Below are positions 10,356-19,984 of a DNA stretch of 64,000 bases, one piece after another. The position numbers and the translations under genes were made by a program. Position 1 is the stretch's first letter; each line of letters starts with the position of its first letter. This stretch comes from Azorinus chamasolen (Eukaryota > Mollusca > Bivalvia > Cardiida > Solecurtidae). The notes beneath the pieces are model-generated. The model did no database searches. It saw only the letters and a list, made by a program, of their open reading frames with translations, and had not been told where the DNA came from. The stretch spans positions 60,060,480 to 60,124,479 of the forward strand of contig OY755242.1 in assembly GCA_963576725.1 (NCBI GenBank), written 5' to 3'.

Positions 10356-10578
10356 TTCTCATCTGAAAGCATAAAACATTTGCATAAGAATTTAAACTGA
10401 TTTACCTGAGTTCATGTGGAGGATGTTACATGGTAAGACTTCCAAGACTAACTCAATTTTTAGCAACACCCTCCATACAAGTCATGCCATTACTGAAATC
10501 TGGTTAAACGTCATAATAAATTGACATCAATTATACCTCAATGACATCATATGTTACCATATATCACACTACAAGCAA
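10356..10578 (-). other. probable 5' intron of the ASB gene
   Basis: On the minus strand the sequence running into the ASB exon ends TTTTATGCTTTCAG, a good intron end. No upstream exon was identified. The intron would extend across the elements from 10579 onward. Confidence 0.5.
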
Positions 10579-10828
10579 TTTAACCCTTCGCTTGCTGAAT
10601 TCTAAAATACATTTCCCCTTCTTTACCTATGTCCTGTTGTATTATTACATATATCTTCACTGTGTTCACGTATTTCGCTGTGCAATCACTGCTGTGGAGT
10701 GCACTGGTTGCACAATCAATTTGTAAATAGTCCAGACCCTGATGAGACAGCTCCTGCAGGAGCTGTCTCATCTGGGTCTTCACTATTTACAGGAAGGTAT
10801 ATTGACGTGAATAGCAAGCGAAGGGTTA
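10579..10828. mobile_element. HP-E hairpin element, complete
   Basis: Ends TTTAA-CCCTTCGCTTGCTGAATT and AGCAAGCGAAGGG-TTAA are long inverted repeats on a TTAA-type target. The centre is TGAGACAGCTCCTGCAGGAGCTGTCTCA, a perfect palindrome, with AAATAGTCCAGACC and GGTCTTCACTATTT arms. A second copy at 33231-33477 is about 95 per cent identical by eye. Ends fit piggyBac-type MITEs. Small frames inside are not genes. Confidence 0.88.
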
Positions 10829-10860
10829 AGACTAGAGCCATCAATTTAGTGGCCCTTTTA

Positions 10861-11067
10861 TACAGTAAAGCCTCTCTAAAATGCAATTCTAGTAGAGAAG
10901 AATTTAGATACTTTTAGGCAGGTGGCTGCTTAATGTGGGATGAAAGTCATGTAGCAAGCTCCTATAGGAGTTTTCTGCATGACTTTCAACCTGCATTAAG
11001 CTGCCACTTTTCTCCATGACCGATATTTATGCTAAATTGCATGTCGGGTTAAGAAAGGTTTTACTGT
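10861..11067. mobile_element. HP-C variant element
   Basis: TA-CAGTAAAGCCTCTCTAAAATG start, GGCAGGTGGCTGCTTAATG arm, AAGCTCCTATAGGAGTTT centre, CCTGCATTAAGCTGCCAC arm, GGTTAAGAAAGGTTTTACTGT end. Same architecture as 26670 and 30912. Confidence 0.82.
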
Positions 11068-11199
11068 GCAATCAAATTTCCTAAAATATACTTATCCTAC
11101 TATGATTCGCACAACGAGTGACAGATGAGATGATTGTGTTATTGCAAAAACTGCAAACTCAGCATCTGTCTGATTGGTAATATATTTAGTTATTTACAC

Positions 11200-11640
11200 T
11201 TTACTCCTTAAGTATCCCTTAATTTTATGCACCTTTGCATACCGAGTAGACCCAGATCAGATGGTTCCTGCAGGAGACATCTGATCTGGGTTTGTTCTGT
11301 TTGCTTAGGACATGATATAAAAATTAAATATGACTATAAATATTCTGTCATTATAACAATTCATCTAATTCATATTCATGATTTAGTAATTTCTTACATG
11401 GATATTCATGGAGGGTTAATGTATCAGAAATAATGACGTCAATGATCATGGATATTAATTATATTATTTTTATATTATCATATGAACACAAGAGATTTTG
11501 GCTCAGTTAGAAACTGCAGAATCAAATCTATATTAATCCATAAGCAAACAGATCAGAGCCTGATCACACAGGGAGGCATCCGATCTGGGTCTTCTCTGTA
11601 TGCAAATGTGTGAAAATGCGATTAAATAAAGGAAATAATT
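11200..11640. mobile_element. two HP-A elements tail to tail
   Basis: 11200-11419 is a forward copy (GAGTAGACCCAGATCAGATG arm, TTCCTGCAGGAG centre, CATGGATATTCATGGAGGGTTAAT end). 11420-11640 is a reverse copy (ATAATGACGTCAATGATCATGG, CATAAGCAAACAGATCAGAG, CTTCTCTGTATGCAAATG). The pair forms a larger inverted repeat. Confidence 0.75.
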
Positions 11641-11795
11641 TACGAAAACAGATGCTAATACATTTATAGTATTGATGAACATGTACAATCACTTCCAATC
11701 TATTTGGGGTACTGTTTGATGCCTAAATTTACATACAGAGAAGACCTGTACATGTAGATATCTGATCAGGGAAACAACACAGAAAATGGCTGTTA

Positions 11796-11960
11796 ATTAA
11801 CCCTTCCATATAAAAGCTTTTTCACCCATTGGCAAATAGGGTATACCCAGATCAGAGGGCTCCTGTAGGAACTCTCTGATCAGGGTTTGCTCTGTTTGCA
11901 TATGACATGATATAATCTGATTCTACTTTTTTGTCAAGAGCAATAAATTATTGTAACAAC
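11796..11960 (+). mobile_element. HP-A element, 3' part lost
   Basis: TTAACCCTTCCATATAAAAGC start, GGGTATACCCAGATCAG arm, GGCTCCTGTAGGAACTC centre, GATCAGGGTTTGCTCTGTTT arm. The AT-rich tail is missing after about 11960, where the SINE-like block begins. Confidence 0.75.
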
Positions 11961-12006
11961 GAGATTTTCAGATTCCAACATGACATTCAAATTGGCTGAC
12001 AGAAGT

Positions 12007-12345
12007 GTAACAGGACAAGTGGTGAAAAGTTTTTGGCCCTACCAGGCCTTGAACCCAGAGCCTCTGGTCGCTTACCATGCCAGCATGAGCTACCTAGTCA
12101 CAATATGGCACTTAATGATTTATCATGCATACTCAACCCCGTTACACTACTCCTTTTTGCCTGAGGAACTTCCATTACTGTCAAGAAAACAGGCATGCAC
12201 ACAGTATAAATTTACGTTGGGTACCAAATTGTAACAGGACACCTGGAAATATCGTGACTAGATCGGAGCTCAAACCCAAAGTCTCTGGCTTATCACGCAA
12301 AATTTACTAGCCACCAAGCTACCGAGCCACAGATTATAAAAAGAA
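12007..12345 (-). mobile_element. tandem pair of tRNA-like SINE heads
   Basis: On the minus strand 12106-12036 reads TAGGTAGCTCATGCTGG (box A-like), then GGTTCAAGGCC (box B-like) about 40 bases on. 12335-12260 reads GGTAGCTTGGTGGCTA, then GGTTTGAGCTCC. Spacing fits pol III tRNA promoters, while the acceptor stem is not conserved, so these are tRNA-derived SINEs rather than tRNA genes. Both are followed, at similar distance, by GTAACAGGACA (12007, 12231), so the unit of about 224 bases is duplicated. Confidence 0.6.
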
Positions 12346-12399
12346 TAATATAAGAGAATATTAAAATGATAAATTAATAAAATTTATTATTAAATAGCC

Positions 12400-12632
12400 T
12401 GATATAAAGCAAACGCTTTTCCCATATTAGCAAACGGAGTAGACCAAGATCAGCCATCTAATTTGGGTCTGCTTTGTTTTCTTAAATAAATTTAATAGGC
12501 ATTACTTTACACTCTCTATCAATAACGAACACTCCTATGTACATTTGCCATTATAAAAGAAAGCTAAAATATAAATTTATATTCATTATGTCATTATTTC
12601 TTGCATGAATATCCAACAGAGACAAGGTTAAT
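12400..12632 (+). mobile_element. HP-A element, degraded
   Basis: AGCAAACGGAGTAGACCAAG and CATCTAATTTGGGTCTGC arms with a shortened centre, tail with ATTCATTATGTCATTATTTC, end GAGACAAGGTTAA. Confidence 0.7.
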
Positions 12633-13617
12633 TTGTTATTTTTGCAATCTGAGATTAGTACCAGCTTTATCATAGTCTAGATACAATTACCTCTGCATTG
12701 ATTCCAAATCTGAACACTTTGCCAGTTAAGTTACAGGTAGAATCCTCTTGTAAATTTGAATATCCCCAGATATCTGTCTATGCATTGAATCGTACATTAT
12801 TGCAGGTCTATGTTCAGACCTTGAACTGAAAATCAGCTGATTATTTGCCCTAGTTGTAAAATCGGTGGTTGACAAATCTTAACGTTACGCACTCGACCGA
12901 TAATCTTACACACGATTGCAGAAAAACAAACCAGGCAGTCTAAAATTAGAGTGCACTAATTTTAGTCCAATAAAATGCACCAATAAAAATAGACCATTGA
13001 CAAAAAAAGGCTGTACATGCGAATATGAGTTTAATGCCGATACATGGCTTTTACTCCTACTTACTGATATAGTGTGTCTCCTTCCCTTTCGAAATCAAGG
13101 TCGAAAATTACAGACAAAACGAACAGCTAGTATGCTACTTTCTTTCATCTTCTGTACATGCATGGAGCACGTGCCCTACTTTTGCTATCAACCACCAATC
13201 AAAATTGAGCTTGGTGTAAATTGATGGCATTGATGCGGAATTTGTTTACAATATCTGATTTCGTGGCAATGCACCAGAAACAATCATAAAGGAGTAAAAA
13301 TGTATGAGAAATCATCATTTGTGTATACCTGTCCATGATCATGTGCAATGGTAGCATTTGTTGTCACTTTAGTCATGCATTTTCGTCCATTTCACTCATT
13401 TCGCTCAGCAAAGCTGCCTCTTGTTGAAATCTATCTTGGTCGGTGTTTTATCTCTGCCCTATTCCAATCGCAACATTTGGTGGTTACCGACAAGCGGGGA
13501 AAATCTCCGAGGTGTACAGATTGACTTTACTCAAGAGCAAAGGGACGTCACTCTAGCAACTGAGAGAAGCAAAATAAACAATTCTTGACTTCGCCGTGTC
13601 GGACAGACTGGAAAGAA
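12633..13617. promoter_or_regulatory. unique intergenic block; probable promoter side of SMIM20
   Basis: This is the least repeat-rich kilobase of the region, lying between the minus-strand ASB gene and the plus-strand SMIM20 start. It contains AGGGACGTCACTC (13541), a CRE-like GACGTCA, and CTAGCAACTGAG just 3'. No TATA box is evident near the start codon. A shared divergent promoter is possible but is inference; transcript ends cannot be placed. Confidence 0.35.
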
Positions 13618-13750
13618 ATGGGTATTCCAGTGGGTAAAAAGCCTAAGATTCCGAACGGAACTATTGCAGCTGTAAGCGTAGTCGGTGCGATATTTGTTGC
13701 CTGTTGGTACGGCATCGTCAAGCCTTTGGTGTTCGAGCAACAAAAATATG
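13618..13750 (+). CDS. SMIM20: SMIM20/MITRAC7, coding exon 1
   Basis: Encodes 44 residues starting MGIPVGKKPKIPNG, with one hydrophobic helix (about residues 15-34, TIAAVSVVGAIFVACWYGIV) followed by KPLVFEQQKY. It ends after the first base of a codon at TATG/GTGAGA, a good donor. Start: ATG at 13618 with G at -3 and +4; no better in-frame ATG upstream. Joined to exons at 25818 and 30273 it gives a 79-residue protein, against 67 in vertebrate SMIM20. The family is an inner mitochondrial membrane chaperone that holds newly made COX1 in the MITRAC assembly intermediate of cytochrome c oxidase. The helix followed by a (K/R)PL...E(Y) stretch matches the family layout. Confidence 0.85.
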
Positions 13751-14436
13751 GTGAGAGCATTCGATATCGTCATCTTTCATAACCGCCAAGGACATGTCAG
13801 CATCAGGCGTGCTTTAAGTACAACCTGTTTTAGGCTAGCTACTAGGCCTAGAAAGTATGACACATTCGTTCAGTGTGGTACATAATCTTGGTGTGTGTAA
13901 AACATAACACACAGACTAGTGGCAAGTCTGCTGTTCCTTCAGTAACGAAACCGTATGCAATACGGTTTGTAGATAGCGGTGGTTTCTGGACGACTCGGCA
14001 CCAAACCAATTCGGCCCCTAGACAATTCGGCCCTAAGACGATTCGGCACCATGGCCAACTCGGCCCCTCCCAATATTTTACCCTAGACGATTCGGCACCT
14101 ATTTATTTTTATTAATTTTTGTTATCAAATTTACATTTTCCCTGTCAATCAATCAATAAAATGAACTTATAAGGTGGATCCAGATCATTTTTATAAATGG
14201 TTAACTATTACCACAAAGTAAATACAGATTCTGTATTTACTTCGTGCTATTACTGAACATTGATTTGGATTAAATACACCCGGTAAATTTAGGTTTCATG
14301 AAGAGATGCTAAATACTTTGGATCCCGATCAATCAATTTCAAACTGAAGTTATTTTCAGATCATACAATGAATTATTGGTACAGAACGTTGATTTGGATC
14401 CCTTTTGCTGTACGTTCACATTTATGTTATGTTCGG

Positions 14437-15910
14437 TAGGATTTACGGACGTTTCGGTAAATGACCAGTTCGGTAAATTGATTTTATATAGTGAATGTTC
14501 CGGACGTTTCGGTAAAAAGGTAAATTATAGTAATTAAAGGTTTATGTACCGGTATATCACACCTTTTGCTGGCGGATAGGGTTTGATCTGTAGTCACTTT
14601 TATCATTATAAATGGGTTGGGTCTTAACTATACGATGTAGTTATAGAAGGGTAAATTTCTATGCCGAATCGGAATAATCGTTATGAATGTGGGAAATCGA
14701 AAAAAAGAAGAAAAAGTGAAAATTGAGTGCCATTTGAATGTATTTGCAACCCAAAATTAAAATTAGTCCTCTGATCAGGATCTACCATGCAGACAGGGGA
14801 TGTAATAAAAACACGAAAACCCCTATTTGAGTTGAAAAAAATTAGAATCTACTTTAATTTAAGCGAGTTTAAAATTTTGTGTTCCTTAAATATAGAAATA
14901 AGTTTATTACAATATTTATGATTATATCATTATTCTTATAATTATTAATATTACGATTATTAATATCAATCATTTCACCTTTAGAATTAATACCAGTTTT
15001 GCTTTATATTAGAATTATTAAAAATAGGACTGGATCATGTTATCCTGTCACGCATATTTATATAAAAAAAAATATTTGAGACCCTGAAGCGTGGTCTGTA
15101 AATGCGACACGTCTTTAATTATTGTTTGCCATTAATTGTGCCGTCGCCTGTAACCAATTAATTAATTAACTAATTAACAACCTCGCTACACCCAACACTT
15201 TAATAAGATGAGAATACTTCATTGTCAAAAAGTTTGAATCCTGACACCGCATAACTAGACGACTCATCAGAATCCAAAGTTTTTAACACACAAAAAGGGT
15301 ATAACAACGACTACTTCTCTGTCTGGTAAAACAGTGTAGACCCAGATCATCAGTTGGTTTAATCCTTTCACTGCCTTGGGTATTTGCTAACAGTTTGGAT
15401 CCGTAAAGCTATGAATGATCAGAATTCAAAGTCTTTCACACACAAAACGAATATATAACAGTTGATTTGACTCATTGGGCAATAGTTTTTTGCAAACAGT
15501 TTGGATCATTTATATGTATTATTGAAATAGTGTATATAAGTATTATCTTATTGCAAAACTATGTACATATTTTATGGTGAATATTAAATATATATCCAGT
15601 ACACTTTTCGTTATCAATTGTTTTGCCAATATATTACTATATTTAAAAACTCCAGTTATTTTCAACACCCTTCGCATGTCCATCAGATTCATTGTTAGAT
15701 CAGGATCCATACATTATACAACTAAAACACAGCTGCAAACGTGGCACAAACATCGTCGAACAGTTCCATTGTTACTGGGAGAGGTGCGATATAAATCTAC
15801 TTAATCCTTTAATTACTATAATTTACCTTTTTACCGAAACGTCCGGACCATTCACTATATAAAATCAATTTACCGAACTGGTCATTTACCGAAACGTCCA
15901 GCACCCTTCG
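14437..15910. mobile_element. nested 1.5-kb element with TTTCGGTAAA ends
   Basis: 14447-14538 is the near-exact reverse complement of 15811-15903. It contains ACGTTTCGGTAAATGACCAG, GTTCGGTAAATTG and GTCCGGAC-type units, so the terminal inverted repeat is about 90 bases and internally repetitive (TTTCGGTAAA several times). The interior contains GTTTGGATC-type hairpin fragments (15395, 15490) but no transposase frame. Similar in design, not in sequence, to the host element around it. Confidence 0.78.
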
Positions 15911-17225
15911 GTAGCGCGTAATATTTAACATTATTTAACTATTTGCTTGCTATGGGTGGATTTACTCACTAAGGGTGATCTTACCTTTGCTAACAGTTTG
16001 GATTCTGATGAGACTCCGAGTAACTTGGCATATCATTGATCAGAATCCAAGCTGTTTGTCACTGAGATTATATTTTCGCAAAGAAATGGCAGAATAAAAT
16101 AAAGTTTTAAAATTTCAGCAGATAATATAGCAGACGCCAAAATATAATGTACCAGACAAAAAATTACTTAGCACGCTAAGAGTAAATAACGAGAAGGTAA
16201 ACGTTTGGGGTCCCGACCAATCAATTGCTAAATGGATTATGTGAAAACAAACTCACGGTATAACATCAAAGTAGGTGTACATGTGCTAAATAACCTTCCA
16301 GTAGAACAATTATACCAGAATTATCACAAAAAAATATTTATAATGGAGGCTAAAGTAAATGTGAAAACGGTAAGTAACAGAATTAGCAATTAATTTAATA
16401 AATTATCTTTCAAGATGACATCATTTCTTATATGAATATTCAGGGAATAAATGACTAAGCGATGTTGGCTCTGAGATAGTTAGAACACAGCATGATTAAG
16501 AATAATGTGACTTTGGTCTGTGATGTTTAGTTCTATATGCCTGTGATAATAATGTGTGATAATTTATTAAACTGTGATATATATGGCTTAAGCCTGAGCT
16601 GTATTGGATTGGAAATGCATACTTTTAATAATCCCATTCTAAACCAAAATCTTGCTACTTTATTTCAAGTTATATTTATTTATATTTTACTAACCTCTAA
16701 CAAATGGACCCCATTGGAATTAATAAGCTTTTAGCTTAATTGGGTTATCCATAGGTCGTAACCATTTAGTACTTAGCACATGCACAATATTAAATTGTTA
16801 AAGGTATGTATGCATAAGCATAAAATATATACATAAACAATAATATATATAGGAAAAATAGCTTAAAGCTTCTCTTAAATTCTTAGTCTTATTTATAATT
16901 CTTCATTACTGTGATATTTTATGATTTGTGATTTTCATGTGTTTGTATATATGCTGATTGACCTTAAATGTCAATAAATAAATAAATAAATAAATCTGTC
17001 TTTCAAAAATGTCGGTCTGTTCAAAAGCGTTGGCAGGATCCACATCCCGAGCCCTAGCTGTATCTGTTAAATACCTGCTTAGTACGGTAAACGTTATTCT
17101 GGGTCTAAACAGTGATACATTTATGTCAATGCAGTTGAAATCTATATCTATCATTTCAACAGCCTGTAAGCACAAAAAAATGGTTTAAACAGGTTGAAAT
17201 TACCTATGCAATTCTAATGTAATAT
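15911..17225. other. interior of the 3.3-kb element, no gene
   Basis: At 15995-16060 GTTTGGATTCTGATGAGACTC faces GATCAGAATCCAAGCTGTTT, a small foldback. At 16973-16997 there is an (AAAT)n microsatellite after a LINE-tail-like AT-rich segment. At 16425-16440 ATGACATCATTTC...ATGAATATTCAGG resembles an HP-A tail. No coding sequence recognised. Confidence 0.5.
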
Positions 17226-17344
17226 AGGTGCCGAATCGTCTAGGGACGAGTTGTCCACGGGCCGAGTTGTCTAGGGGCCGAATTGTCTAGGGGCCGAGTT
17301 GGTTTGGTGCCGAGTTGTCTAGAAATCTACGGTTTGTAGATAGC

Positions 17345-17455
17345 GGTCCGGGGTCAACTCGGCTTCGGGTCAACTCGGCCCCTGAGTCAAGTCGCCCTCG
17401 GGTGAACTCGGTCGGGTCAACTCGGCCTGGGTCAAGTCTGCCGCAATTCTGCAAA
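17345..17455. repeat. GGGTCAACTCGGCC short-unit array
   Basis: About six units of the form GGGTCAACTCGGCC at 15-18 base spacing directly after the right 20-base repeat of the 3.3-kb element. Probably one end of a further element of the same type; the opposite end was not found in the window. Confidence 0.6.
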
Positions 17456-17631
17456 TATTATTTCAGAATCACGTTTTTGGCGTATATATTCTTTATTTTG
17501 TATTACTTTAATATTTTGTTTCATAGAGATACCCGATACTACAGATACTAATGAACATATATGGGAATTTCAGAGTAGCAGATAAGAATGTGTACCATGA
17601 CCATTTTCATATGTACATTTTTTATGTATCT

Positions 17632-17690
17632 CCACCAAACCCTATTTTATTTTTCTAATAAATGTTCACAACATAGGGTTTGGTGATAGT
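17632..17690. repeat. HP-D-like hairpin
   Basis: CCACCAAACCCTATTTTATT faces TTCACAACATAGGGTTTGGTG; arms of about 14 bases around an AT-rich loop. Confidence 0.6.
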
Positions 17691-17756
17691 TTAGTGTACT
17701 CTAAATGGTGATATCGATTTCGGTTTTAACAATATCCCAGCAGAGTACACAGGCAT

Positions 17757-17998
17757 TAACCCTTTCCCTCATTTTCATGCATTTGCAAACAGAGTAGACC
17801 CAGATCAGACGACTCCTTTAGGAGCTGTCTGATCAGGGTCTGCCCTGTTTGCTAATGGAATTTGATAGATCTGTGTCTTTACTTTCTAAAATGGCTACAA
17901 TGTTCAACCTTCCATATTTCATCATAAACTATTTTGTCCATGAATATTCAGTAGGTATTGAAATTGGTAGTAAAGATAGAACCAGGAAAGGGTTAAGA
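17757..17998 (+). mobile_element. HP-A element, complete reference copy
   Basis: TTAA-CCCTTTCCCTC at the left and GGAAAGGG-TTAA at the right. Left arm CAGAGTAGACCCAGATCAG, centre GACTCCTTTAGGAGC, right arm GATCAGGGTCTGCCCTGTTT, followed by a non-palindromic tail of about 150 bases with CCATGAATATTCAG. TTAA flanks plus CCCTTT ends are the pattern of piggyBac-type MITEs. Lies in SMIM20 intron 1. Confidence 0.9.
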
Positions 17999-18354
17999 CT
18001 GATTTAGGTTAGAACACACCTAATGATTTCTGTCTGGTTGGATTTTCTTCCAAGATACGACATAATTCTAAAGACATGCAGTAGTAAATATATGTATCTG
18101 ACAAGAGAACCTCCGAAGAGAGTTATTTTGTGGTTGCTTTTAATCCACTTAATCTCTTTTCTCGTAGCGCTTACAGTAATCGCTATATTGCACTTGTGTG
18201 TATACACTCGCATCACATGACAACAACAGTGGGTTGCAGTGTGGATTTATGAGCGTATCTGATGTCAGTTGTTGTTTGAATGACATAATTGCCACAAAAG
18301 TGCAGATTTACATTGAAAATTAGGTCCAATATGACCAGATTGTAAATTAGAAAA

Positions 18355-18765
18355 TTAATGATTTCCACCCCGTATTTGACAACATATTCATTCTACGCAC
18401 ACTCATACAACTATTACACAACAGCAAACAGAAACTATTTTGTGCTTTTATAGACTTAAAACAAGCATTTGATACCGTTTGGCGATCAGGCCTCTGGCAA
18501 AAACTACTCTCATACAATATTGACAGTAAATTCTTTACACTGGTTAAAAATATATACCACGACATTAAGTCATGTGTTTCAGTTAACGGCACGTGCTCGA
18601 ATTTCTTCACATGCAATATTGGAGTCAGACGGAGAAAATTTATCACCTCTAATATTTTCTCTTGACCAGAATGATCTACATGAGTATCTTGAAAGCAATT
18701 ACGGTATAAACGGAGTTACACTTGAGAGCATACATGTACACGACAATGAAAATCTCCATTGACCA
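18355..18765 (+). pseudogene. LINE reverse transcriptase fragment
   Basis: Conceptual translation in shifting frames gives FDNIFILRTLIQLL, then LFCAFIDLKQAFDTVWRSGL (the RT block with the first catalytic Asp), then SCVSVNGTCSNFFTCN, then a frameshift in the usual GVRQGENLSP block, then GENLSPLIFSL and NDLHEYLE. At least one 2-base deletion and one stop are present. No endonuclease or YADD part remains here. A decayed non-LTR element in SMIM20 intron 1. Confidence 0.8.
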
Positions 18766-18892
18766 CTGCATATGAGACCAGAGAGCAAATAGCCCGGTCA
18801 AACCTTCATTTAATCTGCTAATACTAGTCGTAATTAAGAGGTTTTATTGTATAACTGTATATAAGATCATATTTGTATGTGCTGACACTTTT

Positions 18893-19110
18893 TAACAATT
18901 TACTCCATAACTACGCATTTCTATGCCTTTGAAAACTGCGAAGACCCAGATCAGACAGCTGTTATAGGAGCCTTCTGATCAGGATCTGCTATGTTTGCTT
19001 ATGATACAATATAGATGACTCTTCTGTTTCTAGCAAACAATTTAGATGTCCATTTGATATTTAATATTTAATATTCATGACGTCAATGTTTCTTGAAAAT
19101 CCATGGAAGA
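18893..19110 (+). mobile_element. HP-A element
   Basis: TTTACTCCATAACTACGC start, GCGAAGACCCAGATCAGAC arm, AGCTGTTATAGGAGC centre, GATCAGGATCTGCTATGTTT arm, tail with ATTCATGACGTCAATG. The TTAA ends are decayed. Confidence 0.72.
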
Positions 19111-19457
19111 ATGTGTGTCCCTTTAAGAAAAACTGCATATCTCTGACACGTGCCGCCGGTTATCAGCGATACATTAATCGGATTAGTGCCTGCTGATTAG
19201 GTACTCTCCTATAAAGGGAGTGTTAATCTTTAACTGTCACCTGCCACGTGTCGCAACCTATCAGTACTTAAAAAATCGGTTATCAAATAATTTAACAATA
19301 ATCTGCTTTTATCTTTTAACTAAATTACTAACACTCTTTGCATCACCATTCACATGTACAGATTCATTATATTTTGGTTGTTTTAAGTCTGGACTAGATT
19401 TACACATTGCCACGTTCTGTACAGGTGGATTAATGAGTAAGTTGGGAGTAATGGTAT

Positions 19458-19628
19458 TGTAACGTGCACCATCGGCAATCCCTGGCGGTCACCCATCCAG
19501 CCAGGAGCCGCACAGACTGTTGCTTAACTTCGCAACCTTTCCAATCACATAAACCACGTCGCCAAAGAGCTAGCTCCCTGGCAAGGAGAGTTTATAGTGC
19601 TTATATACCTAACAGCATCGCTGTTACA
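19458..19628 (-). repeat. 3' LTR of the TRIM, with 5S rRNA-like region
   Basis: Same layout as the 5' LTR. Box C is canonical here (TGGATGGGTGACCGCC, plus-strand 19484-19499) and box A is at 19519-19532. The outer stem regions of 5S RNA are not conserved, so it is not a functional 5S gene. Confidence 0.85.
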
Positions 19629-19735
19629 TTACTTTCCCCTCCGAGAAATCTCGACTCGAGATTTGGCCTGGGAAATAACCGTGGGTAAGGCAATTCCAGT
19701 CCGGCAATTGTCTTCATCCCACCGCTGCCACCAAT
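19629..19735 (-). other. TRIM internal region: primer-binding site and polypurine tract
   Basis: The minus strand starts AT-TGGTGGCAGCGGTGGGAT (19735 downward) and finishes TTTCTCGGAGGGGAAAGTAA at 19629. No coding frame; 107 bases in total. Confidence 0.85.
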
Positions 19736-19906
19736 TGTAACGTGCACCATCGGCAATCCCTGGCAGTCACCCATCCAGCCAGGAGCCGCACAGACTGTTG
19801 CTTAACTTCGCAACCTTTCCAATCACATAAACCACGTCGCCAAAGAGCTAGCTCCCTGGCAAGGAGAGTTTATAGTGCTTATATACCTAACAGCATCGCT
19901 GTTACA
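19736..19906 (-). repeat. 5' LTR of the TRIM, with 5S rRNA-like region
   Basis: Minus-strand order: TGTAACAGCG, a TATA-like GGTATATAAGC about 20 bases in, then the 5S-like part. This includes GAAGTTAAGCAAC (5S box A) and, exactly 19 bases later as in genuine 5S RNA, TGGATGGGTGAC (box C), then GCCAGGGA. In this copy box C reads GACTGCC instead of GACCGCC. Confidence 0.85.
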
Positions 19907-19984
19907 GTATCTATCTCTTTTCTAACCCCAACTCAGGACATCATAATCAATGTGATTGCTTGCAATTATTTTAAAACTAGAGGT

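Larger units (their letters stand above)
13961..17347. mobile_element. 3.3-kb inverted-repeat transposon with TTCGG-rich ends
   Basis: Inverted ends at about 13984-14105 and 17226-17325: left TTTCTGGACGACTCGGCACC, right (inverted) TTTCTAGACAACTCGGCACC, each followed by a string of AATTCGGCCCCTAGAC-type units at 16-18 base spacing. The 20-base sequence TACGGTTTGTAGATAGCGGT occurs at 13961-13980 and again at 17328-17347, two bases outside the ends, like an unusually long target duplication. The interior has no transposase frame, so it is non-autonomous, and contains the nested element below. Lies in SMIM20 intron 1. Confidence 0.75.
19458..19906 (-). mobile_element. complete TRIM retroelement with 5S rRNA-like LTRs
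   Basis: A 449-bp element with 171-bp direct repeats at 19458-19628 and 19736-19906 (one mismatch, G at 19487 against A at 19765), each bounded TGTAAC...GTTACA. The target duplication GTAT is present on both sides (19454-19457, 19907-19910). Read on the minus strand the internal 107 bases begin, two bases after the LTR, with TGGTGGCAGCGGTGGGAT, a good tRNA primer-binding site starting TGG, and end with GGAGGGGAAAG, a polypurine tract next to the 3' LTR. There is no coding capacity, so it would depend on proteins of another LTR element; LTR size and TGTAAC ends resemble Ty3/Gypsy elements of the Mag/Steamer group known in bivalves (inference). Inside each LTR is a 5S-like pol III promoter region, as in plant Cassandra TRIMs. 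Confidence 0.88.

Noticed and set aside
12036..12335. tRNA genes
   Set aside because: Boxes A and B are recognisable, but the acceptor stem pairing and a clean anticodon arm are not.
19458..19906. Tandem 5S rRNA genes or pseudogenes
   Set aside because: Only the internal promoter part resembles 5S RNA; LTR ends, primer site, polypurine tract and target duplication identify a retroelement.
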